A stretch of 24,651 bases of DNA from QYQL01 sp041674265 (GTDB lineage Bacteria > Verrucomicrobiota > Verrucomicrobiia > Chthoniobacterales > Terrimicrobiaceae). The notes beneath the pieces were generated by a model, which saw nothing but the letters and a program-made list of their open reading frames with translations, made no database searches and was not told the origin of the DNA. The DNA is taken from the NCBI GenBank assembly GCA_041674265.1, contig JBAYWC010000036.1:1-24651 (forward strand), written 5' to 3'. How positions within the stretch are numbered: position 1 is the stretch's first letter; the number at the start of each line of letters is the position of its first letter. Shown here piece by piece: positions 1 to 6,528 of the stretch. Both the position numbers and the translations under genes were made by a program.

Positions 1-1
1 A

Positions 2-97
2 CGTCGCGGCCAATTTTGGTCTCCTCGCGGTCTGGCCGATATGCTCGCCATCGACGCCGCGGTCAAAACCGACACCCTTCAGTTCCTGTGGGACTGA
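2..97 (+). CDS. C-terminal end of an unidentified protein (5' end outside window)
   Basis: Frame 2 is open from the window edge to a TGA at 95-97. It encodes 31 residues ending LAIDAAVKTDTLQFLWD. The short LxxIDxxVKT pattern is faintly like the C-terminal region of DNA polymerase III delta subunits (HolA), but 31 residues are too few to assign a family. The gene reads in the same direction as bioB, with 84 nt between them. The call rests only on an open frame at the edge and plausible composition. Confidence 0.35.
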   Translation, partial: RRGQFWSPRGLADMLAIDAAVKTDTLQFLWD

Positions 98-181
98 TTT
101 TTGCACTTATCGGAGATGCGCCCTCGGGGAACGGCTGTCCAGTTGACTCCGTGACATCCTGCGGTTAGAAATGCAGGCGTT

Positions 182-1156
182 GTGATACCGACACTGGAAA
201 AACTCGAACGAATCTATTCCCGCCCGCTTTTTGATCTGATCCATGAAAGCCGCCGGGTGCATTTGGAATTTTGGAACAAGAACGAGGTTCAGCTTTGCAC
301 TTTGCTCAGCGTGAAGACCGGAGGCTGCAGCGAGGACTGCGGGTATTGCTCGCAGAGTTCCCGTTACGACACCGGCCTGGAGAGGCAGAGCCTGATGACG
401 TCCGACGAGGTGCTCCCCATCGCCCAGCTCGCCAAAGCCAACGGCTCGACACGGTTCTGCATGGGGGCGGCGTGGAAAGGCGTGCGCAAGGGCGACAAAA
501 AATTCGAACAGATGATCGAGACGGTCCGCGAAATCAGCCGCCTGGGAATGGAGGTCTGCGTGACGTTGGGCCAGCTCGGCGACGAGGAGGCGCAGGAGCT
601 CAAGAAAGCCGGCCTGACGGCATACAATCACAACATCGACACTTCGCCGGAGCACTATTCCCAGATCGTGACCACCCATACCTTTGAGGACCGCCTCAAC
701 ACGATTGGATCGGTCCAGCGCGCCGGCATCAGCGTCTGCTGCGGCGGCATCATCGGCATGGGAGAGAGCGTGGAGGACCGGCTGAGGATGCTGGAAGTCC
801 TCTGCAACTTCGACCCGGCGCCGGAGAGCGTGCCGATCAATTGTCTCATGCCCATGCCCGGAACGCCCCTGGCCGATGCGCCCGCGATCGATGTGTTCGA
901 ACTCGTGCGGCTGATCGCCACTTCGCGCATCGCGCTGCCGAAAGCGAAGATCCGTCTCTCGGCGGGCCGCGCGCGCCTTTCGCGGGAAGCCCAGGCGCTG
1001 TGCTTCTTCGCGGGCGCCAACTCGATCTTTTACGGCGAAAAACTCCTGACCGCCGGCAACCCCGGCGTCGATGAGGACCGGGAGCTTCTCAACGATCTCG
1101 GCCTGGAGGCCCAGGCCCCCTATTCCGACCAACCCGAACCCGCCCACCTCCCTTGA
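182..1156 (+). CDS. bioB: Biotin synthase BioB (radical SAM)
   Basis: BioB inserts sulfur into dethiobiotin to make biotin, the last step of the pathway, in the cytosol. The 324-aa product has normal family length. It carries the radical-SAM cluster motif CSEDCGYC (Cys49, Cys53, Cys56), followed by SQSSRY as in known BioB proteins. The conserved Cys-rich strand VCCGGIIGMGE and the late block LSAGRARLS, which holds the [2Fe-2S] arginine, are also present. The start is GTG at 182. The same frame has a stop at 152-154 and no ATG in between, and a weak AGG at 175-177 could serve as ribosome site. No other biotin genes are visible, so bioB is either split from its pathway or the rest lies upstream. 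It is followed by rpiB with a 4-nt overlap. Confidence 0.97.
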   Translation: MIPTLEKLERIYSRPLFDLIHESRRVHLEFWNKNEVQLCTLLSVKTGGCSEDCGYCSQSSRYDTGLERQSLMTSDEVLPIAQLAKANGSTRFCMGAAWKGVRKGDKKFEQMIETVREISRLGMEVCVTLGQLGDEEAQELKKAGLTAYNHNIDTSPEHYSQIVTTHTFEDRLNTIGSVQRAGISVCCGGIIGMGESVEDRLRMLEVLCNFDPAPESVPINCLMPMPGTPLADAPAIDVFELVRLIATSRIALPKAKIRLSAGRARLSREAQALCFFAGANSIFYGEKLLTAGNPGVDEDRELLNDLGLEAQAPYSDQPEPAHLP

Positions 1157-1629
1157 AAATCAGCATTGGCAGCGATCACGCCGGCTTCGAATACAAGGAA
1201 CGGTTCATTGCGCATCTGAAGGCCGCCGGTCACGAGGTCGCCGATCACGGAACCCATTCGGCGGAAAGCGCGGACTACCCGCTCTTCATCATTCCTGCCG
1301 CCGAGGCGGTGGCGCGCGGGGAGGCGGAGCGCGGGGTCGTTCTCGGCGGCTCGGGAAACGGCGAGGCGATCGCCGCCAACAAGGTGAAAGGCATCCGCTG
1401 CGCGCTTTGCTGGAACGATGAGACGGCCGAACTCTCGAGGCGGCACAACAATTCGAACGTCCTCTCGATCGGGCAACGCATGGTTTCCATCGAGATCGCG
1501 CTTCAAATCCTCGATATCTGGCTGAAAACCCCGTTCGGCGGGGGACGCCATGCCCGCCGGGTCAGGGAGCTGGATGTTTACGAAGAGGGCCGGGGAGTCG
1601 GGGGGATGAAGGCCGCCGCCTCGGAATAA
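1153..1629 (+). CDS. rpiB: Ribose-5-phosphate isomerase B (actinobacterial-type active site)
   Basis: The product (158 aa) matches RpiB/LacAB_rpiB. This enzyme interconverts ribose-5-phosphate and ribulose-5-phosphate in the pentose phosphate pathway. Visible blocks are GSDHAGFEYKE at the N-terminus, DYP near residue 37, GGSGNGEAIAANKVKGIRCAL in the middle, and the HNNSNVLSIGQRM segment. The E. coli-type catalytic cysteine (CGSGIG) is replaced by Gly in GGSGNGE, the pattern seen in the mycobacterial enzyme, which uses a nearby glutamate. The start is TTG at 1153, overlapping the bioB TGA in the string TTGA, so translation is probably coupled. The only ATG candidates lie far inside the conserved domain. 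The C-terminal 20 residues are low-complexity and not conserved. Confidence 0.92.
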   Translation: MKISIGSDHAGFEYKERFIAHLKAAGHEVADHGTHSAESADYPLFIIPAAEAVARGEAERGVVLGGSGNGEAIAANKVKGIRCALCWNDETAELSRRHNNSNVLSIGQRMVSIEIALQILDIWLKTPFGGGRHARRVRELDVYEEGRGVGGMKAAASE

Positions 1630-1630
1630 T

Positions 1631-2527
1631 TCAGGACCAGAGCGGCGAGGGATATTCGCCCGAGGCAACGAGGCCGGAAAGGGCCGAGACGACGGTTGGC
1701 CGGTCCCCACGATAAGTGACTCCGAACCACTGGCTCCCGACAGGAAGCACGCGGACGTTGGCTTTTCTGGCCCGGATCAGATTGGCGATGGCTTCCGGGA
1801 TGTAGAATTCGGATTTCTCATCCGCCCCATGTTTCGCGAGGAAGAGTGAGAACAATTCTTCGAGCCCCGCAAAGACTGTCGGGGTGAACCCCCAGCAATT
1901 CATGGAAACCAGTTCCTCCCCGCTGAAGCGTTGGCCATCCTCCTGATTCACGATTTCGAGCGGGGTGCTTTCGATATGCGTGAATTCCCTGATGTCGAGA
2001 AGATCGCCCTGATCGGACACCCCGCACACTCCCCGTGAAACGAAGCCGCTGCGGGACAAGGTGGAGGCGAGCCGGTATCCGGCCATGCAATAGCCGGCGC
2101 TCTCCCCGTCTTGCATCGAAAGAAATGATCCGACCGCCTGGATGGCGCCGAACCCGTAGAAATCATCCGCGTTGATGGCGAGGAACGCCGAATCGACCGC
2201 CGACCTCGCGCACCAGATGGCGTGCCCGGTGCCCCACGGCTTCCCCCGGCCCCCGGGAACACTGAACCCCTCGGGCAGATCGTTGAGTTGCTGGAACACA
2301 TACCCCACATCCACCCGGTCCTCGAACCGGCCCCCGATCTTTTCGCGAAATTCCTCCTCGAAATCTCTCCGGATCACAAAAACAACCCGTGAAAACCCGG
2401 AGCGGACCGCATCATGGACCGAATAGTCCAGCAGCGTTTCCCCGGCCGGCCCGACCGGGTCCATCTGCTTCAGCCCACCATAGCGGCTGCCCATGCCGGC
2501 GGCCAAAACCAAAAGAGTCGTCTCCAT
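1631..2527 (-). CDS. Sugar-phosphate nucleotidyltransferase-like protein
   Basis: A protein of 298 aa that begins METTLLVLAAGMGSRYGG, the nucleotide-binding signature of the NTP_transferase fold (GT-A-like Rossmann), with a KQMDPVGP continuation. INADDFYG (residues 120s) is the usual metal-binding aspartate region. These enzymes join NTP to a sugar phosphate to give NDP-sugars. There is no C-terminal left-handed beta-helix, so it is not GlmU-like. The exact substrate cannot be read from sequence. The start ATG at 2525-2527 lies 8 nt after the tRNA-Pro 3' end. The frame stays open upstream through the tRNA, but those codons are clearly tRNA. The gene ends 1 nt from the convergent rpiB stop. 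Confidence 0.85.
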   Translation of the reverse strand: METTLLVLAAGMGSRYGGLKQMDPVGPAGETLLDYSVHDAVRSGFSRVVFVIRRDFEEEFREKIGGRFEDRVDVGYVFQQLNDLPEGFSVPGGRGKPWGTGHAIWCARSAVDSAFLAINADDFYGFGAIQAVGSFLSMQDGESAGYCMAGYRLASTLSRSGFVSRGVCGVSDQGDLLDIREFTHIESTPLEIVNQEDGQRFSGEELVSMNCWGFTPTVFAGLEELFSLFLAKHGADEKSEFYIPEAIANLIRARKANVRVLPVGSQWFGVTYRGDRPTVVSALSGLVASGEYPSPLWS

Positions 2528-2535
2528 AAAAAAAA

Positions 2536-2609
2536 TCGGGCCGGCGGGATTCGAACCCGCGACCTCCTGCACCCGAGGCAGGCGCTCTACCAAGCTGAGC
2601 CACGGCCCG
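2536..2609 (-). tRNA. tRNA-Pro (anticodon CGG)
   Basis: Read on the minus strand, the 74 nt fold into a perfect cloverleaf. The acceptor arms CGGGCCG and CGGCCCG pair, the D-arm is GCTC/GAGC, and the anticodon stem is CCTGC/GCAGG. The loop is CTCGGGT, giving anticodon CGG with G37. The T-arm is GCGGG-TTCGAAT-CCCGC and the discriminator is A. CCA is not encoded. Eight T residues follow the 3' end, directly before the nucleotidyltransferase ATG. The tRNA lies between that gene and the end of the defence island. Confidence 0.95.
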
Positions 2610-2696
2610 ATGCGCTCGCAGTCGTTGCCTGCAAGCGAACAGCCATTCTATGGGCGCGCGGAACACCGGAGCAAGGAAATTCCGCCGCGCGCGCTT

Positions 2697-5516
2697 TTAT
2701 GTCCCGGTGACCGAGACGCCCAGCAGTTCGACTCGCGGAATTGTTTCCGGAGGAAATTCTGTGCGGCGGGAGGCGACCCAGAGACGGATGGCATCCTCGG
2801 AACGAACGACAATGTCTGAAGGAATGGCTGCGTCATTGCGCTGAACACCACGAATGGGCAGGCGCTGTGCATCGCCGGAAAATTCCTCGGCGAGGTTCTG
2901 GGCGTTGAGTTTTACGCTCACGATTGTCGCATTTGCGCCTTGGTCGGCGCGATCCCAAGTAACCCGATAGCGGGCTTCGATCAGGCCGGTTGGTTCACCG
3001 GCGGGAGGAACGCACGCCACCTCTCCGTGGAATGGCGCATTTTGAAGATATGCGAGGAGCGCGTCAATCAGCGGATGGCCGATGCCGAGGAGTTCGCATC
3101 TTTTGGTTCGGGTTGCCAGTTCGCGGTTGAACGTCACCTTGTAGTAGCGAGGCGTGACCTGTGAGAACGCCTTGAGGCAATCGGGCGTGACAACCTGCCA
3201 GAAATCCCCCTCCGGCAGAACACTGCCACCGAGCCGCACAATGGATTCCCGGCACCAGATGCCGAGCTGCTCAAGATTGAAACGTCCGGCAATACGCTTG
3301 TAGTGCTCCAAGTTGAACTGTGCCAGGTCTTGTGAGAGCTGCATCAGGGCGCCGCGGGCGAGCTGGGCTTGTTGCATCATCTCTTCGAGTTGCCGGGCGG
3401 TGCGCTGGTAGTCTCGATCCACGAGCGCCTGCTTGAAGAGTTGCTGGTAGTTCGGATTCGAACCGAGAAAGCCGAGGATTTCCGTGCGGAAATCTTCGAG
3501 TGGTTCGCCCGTCTGCCGGTCGGTCTTTCCGATCGCTTGGGCGATGGCCACGAGCTTTTCGTTGAGCAATCCATAAATGCGCTCCTCGACGGTATCCTTG
3601 GCGACCAGGTTATAGACCTGCGAGACCTCGCGTTGCCCGTAGCGATGGATGCGGCCGATTCGTTGTTCGACAGCCATCGGGTTCCACGGGAGGTCGTAGT
3701 TGAAGAGCACGCGGGCGCACTGCAAATTGATCCCCTCTCCTCCAGCCGACGTGCAGATGAGAAACTTCGCGCCGTTCTCATCCCAGAACCGCTCCGCCGC
3801 CTCGATCTTGTGTTCGAGCGGACCACCTTTGATCGTGGCGATTCGCTCTTCGCCAAAGATCCGCGCGAGTTCGATGCGCAGGAATTCCAGCGTTTCCCGA
3901 TACTGGGTGAAGATGATGAAGCGTTCGCTTTCGTTCCCGGCGCGGAGCTGTGACACGACAAAGAGAAGGCGGTCAAACTTCCGGTCTGTCCCTTCGGGCA
4001 CGAGGCCGACGAGTTCGCGCACTTTTGCCGCTTCGTCCGGGATCTCCACATCACCATAGACGCCCTCGTCGCCTTCCTCGTCCGCATCCAGCGCCCATTG
4101 GGTTTCCTCGTCCGTGTCGGTGAGCTTGCGTACCACGCGCTGCCGGGCCAGCGCGATGTAGGCGTCGGCATCGGCATCGTTCATCAATGGCTCCCCGGTC
4201 TTCAGGATATCGCGCGCAAGAAGGCGCATTTCGTCCTGCAGACGCACGATCTGCGCGGGCAGCTCGGGATCGAAGTTCGCGCGCCGTTTGCGTTCGATGT
4301 CGATTTGCTGGCGGATCAGGAGCGCGAGCAGGCGGCGGCGGAGGGCCTGTTTGATGGCTCTCGGGCTGGACGACATCATTTTTTGGAACGCCGTCATCAC
4401 GAAACCGATGGCCCGTTGCGCGCTCGTGGTGCGGCCGGTGCGAAAGACACCCGCGGCTTCGTAGCCGGTCCGGAGGTAGTCGGTGAGCTGCTCGTAGAAT
4501 CGCTGCTCGCGCAGTGTCGGCTCGAAGCTTTCCGCATGCACTTGCCGCCGCACAAAGAGAGCTTTGCCGTGGGCATCCACGACCTCCCGCTTGGTGCGGC
4601 GGATCATCACGCGGTTGAGGAGGCTCCGGTGATTCAAAAGCGCTTCCGGGGAATCGAAGAGGTGGTCGTCCAGAAGATTGATCAGCGACCAGAACTGGAA
4701 ATTGTCGCCTTGGTGCGGTGTCGCGGACAGAAACATGAGGTCGCGGGTGTGGCCGCGCAGCGACTCCATCAACCGGTAGTTTTGGGTCGTTTGCACCTTT
4801 TTGCCGTAGCGGATGCGGCTGACGTGGTGCGCTTCGTCCACGATGATGAGGTCGAATCGCGGGGCATTGAGCACCCGCTCCATGCGCGCCGGTCGCTTCA
4901 GGGTATCGATCGAGGCGATGACGCGAGCGTGGGTTTCCCAACTCGACGGGGCGTAGTCTTGAAAGTCGACGCCAAGAACTTCGAACTCCATGCGGAAGCA
5001 ATCGCGCAGTTCATTCTGCCAGTTTTTCACGAGACCGGCCGGCGCGAGGATGAGCACGCGCTGCGCTTCGCCCCGCGTGGCCAGTTCGCAGATGACCATG
5101 CCGGTTTCGATGGTCTTGCCGAGGCCGACTTCATCGGCCACAAGCAGGCGACGCCTCGGCATTTTCACGACATCGTGCGTGAGGAGGATTTGATGCGGCA
5201 AAAGCTGGGTGCGCGAATTGGTGAGTTCGCCTCCCGTGTTGCCGAGCGCGAACTGCCAGGCGAGCTGCCGCAGCAGGAAATCGCGCGGGTCGTCGAGTTT
5301 TCCGGCACGGAGCCGATCCCACGGCGACTCCGCCCGTTCCAGCCGGTAGAGCGGCAGCGTCTCCAGCCGCCGCCCGCCGCGGCTCTCGAAAACGACATCG
5401 GCAAAATCCTCGCCGCCTGTCTCACAGACGCGCAGCACCTCGCCGACCCCCATCTCGTAGCGTCCGCTCACGCGGACACGGTCGCTCACGACCAGGTTTT
5501 CCGTGGCAGCACTCAT
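2697..5516 (-). CDS. SNF2-family helicase of the defence island (DrmD/RapA-like)
   Basis: A superfamily 2 ATPase of 939 aa that would translocate on or remodel DNA. Visible motifs are Walker A ADEVGLGKT (residues 127-135), the DEAH box 227-230 followed by H, motif III LSATPHQG (263-270), motif V CTSAGGEGINLQ, and motif VI QRIGRIHRYGQ. The last is the usual SNF2 arginine-finger block. A charged insertion rich in D/E (DADEEGDEGVYGD) separates the two RecA lobes. A C-terminal region of about 250 aa has no motif I recognise. Helicases of this shape occur in DISARM (DrmD) and next to zinc-ribbon methylases in other defence loci. The start ATG overlaps the stop of the 163-aa gene in ATGA. This is the last gene of the island, 87 nt from the tRNA-Pro 5' end. 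Confidence 0.92.
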   Translation of the reverse strand: MSAATENLVVSDRVRVSGRYEMGVGEVLRVCETGGEDFADVVFESRGGRRLETLPLYRLERAESPWDRLRAGKLDDPRDFLLRQLAWQFALGNTGGELTNSRTQLLPHQILLTHDVVKMPRRRLLVADEVGLGKTIETGMVICELATRGEAQRVLILAPAGLVKNWQNELRDCFRMEFEVLGVDFQDYAPSSWETHARVIASIDTLKRPARMERVLNAPRFDLIIVDEAHHVSRIRYGKKVQTTQNYRLMESLRGHTRDLMFLSATPHQGDNFQFWSLINLLDDHLFDSPEALLNHRSLLNRVMIRRTKREVVDAHGKALFVRRQVHAESFEPTLREQRFYEQLTDYLRTGYEAAGVFRTGRTTSAQRAIGFVMTAFQKMMSSSPRAIKQALRRRLLALLIRQQIDIERKRRANFDPELPAQIVRLQDEMRLLARDILKTGEPLMNDADADAYIALARQRVVRKLTDTDEETQWALDADEEGDEGVYGDVEIPDEAAKVRELVGLVPEGTDRKFDRLLFVVSQLRAGNESERFIIFTQYRETLEFLRIELARIFGEERIATIKGGPLEHKIEAAERFWDENGAKFLICTSAGGEGINLQCARVLFNYDLPWNPMAVEQRIGRIHRYGQREVSQVYNLVAKDTVEERIYGLLNEKLVAIAQAIGKTDRQTGEPLEDFRTEILGFLGSNPNYQQLFKQALVDRDYQRTARQLEEMMQQAQLARGALMQLSQDLAQFNLEHYKRIAGRFNLEQLGIWCRESIVRLGGSVLPEGDFWQVVTPDCLKAFSQVTPRYYKVTFNRELATRTKRCELLGIGHPLIDALLAYLQNAPFHGEVACVPPAGEPTGLIEARYRVTWDRADQGANATIVSVKLNAQNLAEEFSGDAQRLPIRGVQRNDAAIPSDIVVRSEDAIRLWVASRRTEFPPETIPRVELLGVSVTGT

Positions 5517-6004
5517 GACAGGCTCTCGCCGAACTCATAGGCGACCGATGGTCCGATTTCGCGAATGAGCGGATCCGTGCCAAACAGCCGCCAGAGAGGG
5601 ATGCGTTTCCCAGTCGTCTGGTGCGCGTAAAGCTTGTTGTCGGCGCCGAGCACGAGCTTCCTGCGGATCGGCACATGAATCGGCTGCATCAGGAACACAT
5701 CGTTCGCCACCATGCTCAGCCGCTTCTTCACATCTGAGAGGAATGGCCAGTCGCGGCTTTCATTCGCATCCTCCTGCACGTTCATTCGTTCGAGCAGGTC
5801 GTCGAGCCCGTAGAGGCAGACTCCCGCCCTCCGGTCGAAGGGAAACGGCACTTGCTCGAACTCCCGCATCAGGTCGAACAGGCCCAGCCGCGCGGGATGA
5901 AGTGGCACGCCGCCGGAGGAATGGATGGGTGGATGAGTGGATGAATGGGCGGGCGCATTCTGCCAGTCGCAGGCTTCTTCGGGAATGAGGAGGTATCCGG
6001 GCAT
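5513..6004 (-). CDS. Unknown 163-aa protein between methylase block and SNF2 helicase, carrying an in-frame repeat arm
   Basis: I do not recognise the family. The product is soluble, with no membrane segment. Its body (LGLFDLMREFEQVPFPFDRR to the end) is mixed alpha/beta in look. The stop overlaps the helicase start by ATGA, and the start lies 3 nt after the four-helix-bundle gene stop, so it is clearly part of the operon. Residues about 18-32 (HSSTHPPIHSSGG) are encoded by a palindrome-arm repeat at 5923-5948, the same repeat seen inside the methylase. The true ancestral N-terminus may therefore have been altered by the repeat. It may be an accessory partner of the helicase. That is inferred from coupling only. 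Confidence 0.7.
   Translation of the reverse strand: MPGYLLIPEEACDWQNAPAHSSTHPPIHSSGGVPLHPARLGLFDLMREFEQVPFPFDRRAGVCLYGLDDLLERMNVQEDANESRDWPFLSDVKKRLSMVANDVFLMQPIHVPIRRKLVLGADNKLYAHQTTGKRIPLWRLFGTDPLIREIGPSVAYEFGESLS
5909..5952. repeat. Lone arm of the GGATG palindromic element, in frame in the 163-aa gene
   Basis: The 26-nt arm at 5923-5948 differs at only two positions from the arm at 6034-6059 and is preceded by the same CGCCGGAGGAAT lead. On the coding strand it reads as HSSTHPPIHSS. No opposing CATCC arm lies immediately beside it, so this is a half element or a direct duplication of the arm 111 nt away. Confidence 0.75.
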
Positions 6005-6007
6005 GGG

Positions 6008-6469
6008 TCAGTGCGCCGGAGGCGCGGAGGAATGGATGAGTGGCTGAGTGGATGAATGGGGGAGCGTGGCGCTCCATTCGGTCGTGCCGCGCTTCTCTTC
6101 GAGTGCGAGGATGAGGTGAATGAGTTTGTTTTCAACCTCGTAGTGGAGAGTGTCGAACTGCTCAAATACAGCTCCGTTGAAAAGGCCGACGCGATGCAGA
6201 CCGATTCCTCGCGTGAGGCATTCGGCGAGCGAACCTTTGGCGATGTAGAGAAATTGCAGGTATTCCGGCAACGTGCGCCGCCCGTAGCCTTCGGAGATGT
6301 TTGCCGACACGGACTGCGCTGCATCACGGACCTGCGATTGCAGCTTCCAATCCCGCACATTCGAGGTCTGCTCAAATACCATCGCGAACAAGTCCATCCC
6401 GCGCTGCCACACATCCAACTTCATATAGCCCCGGTTCAAATTAGTGCGCTTGGTGTATTTCATATCCAT
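6008..6469 (-). CDS. Four-helix-bundle protein, 23S rRNA intervening-sequence (IVP/S23) family
   Basis: The product (153 aa) has the family pattern MKLDVWQRGMDLF, then VSANISEGYGR in the middle and a heptad-rich second half with LxFLYIAKGSLAE. This fold is known from proteins encoded in rRNA intervening sequences and from the Avd accessory protein of diversity-generating retroelements. Its role is unclear, with nucleic-acid binding suggested for Avd. The C-terminal tail LPHSSTQPLIHSSAPPAH is encoded by a repeat arm (6034-6059). The other arm (6482-6507) lies across the methylase stop just upstream. The start could be ATG 6469 or ATG 6463. It sits between the methylase and the 163-aa gene and looks like an insertion at an operon junction. 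Confidence 0.85.
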   Translation of the reverse strand: MDMKYTKRTNLNRGYMKLDVWQRGMDLFAMVFEQTSNVRDWKLQSQVRDAAQSVSANISEGYGRRTLPEYLQFLYIAKGSLAECLTRGIGLHRVGLFNGAVFEQFDTLHYEVENKLIHLILALEEKRGTTEWSATLPHSSTQPLIHSSAPPAH

Positions 6470-6528
6470 TCACCCATTCATCCATTCATCCCTTCACCCA
6501 CCCATCCCTTCACCTCCGGTGAAATACT
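6013..6528. mobile_element. Candidate small mobile element: four-helix-bundle gene flanked by inverted GGATG/CATCC arms
   Basis: The arm at 6034-6059 and the reverse complement of 6482-6507 agree at about 22 of 26 positions. Outside the arms, the edges read CGCCGGAGG on the left and CACCTCCGG on the right, a further short inverted match. The arms enclose the four-helix-bundle gene almost exactly. The same arms, closer together, form the three short palindromes in the methylase. I saw no transposase and no clear target-site duplication, so mobility is inferred from repeated structure only. Confidence 0.5.

Noticed and set aside
98..181. Biotin-related riboswitch or BirA operator before bioB
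   Set aside because: I saw no convincing inverted operator or conserved aptamer in these 84 nt.
2536..2700. tRNA-Pro as the attachment site of an integrated island
   Set aside because: The island lies on the 5' side of the tRNA, no integrase is present, and no tRNA 3'-end duplicate was seen at the other edge near 16305-16375.
4098..5540. A 480-codon plus-strand ORF across the helicase gene
   Set aside because: It is exactly antisense to conserved SNF2 motifs, and its translation is arginine/histidine-rich without motifs. It is a GC-rich shadow frame.
5513..6004. DUF3780 identity for the 163-aa protein, as found in some DUF499/DUF1156 loci
   Set aside because: I could not match any remembered DUF3780 pattern, so no family name is given.
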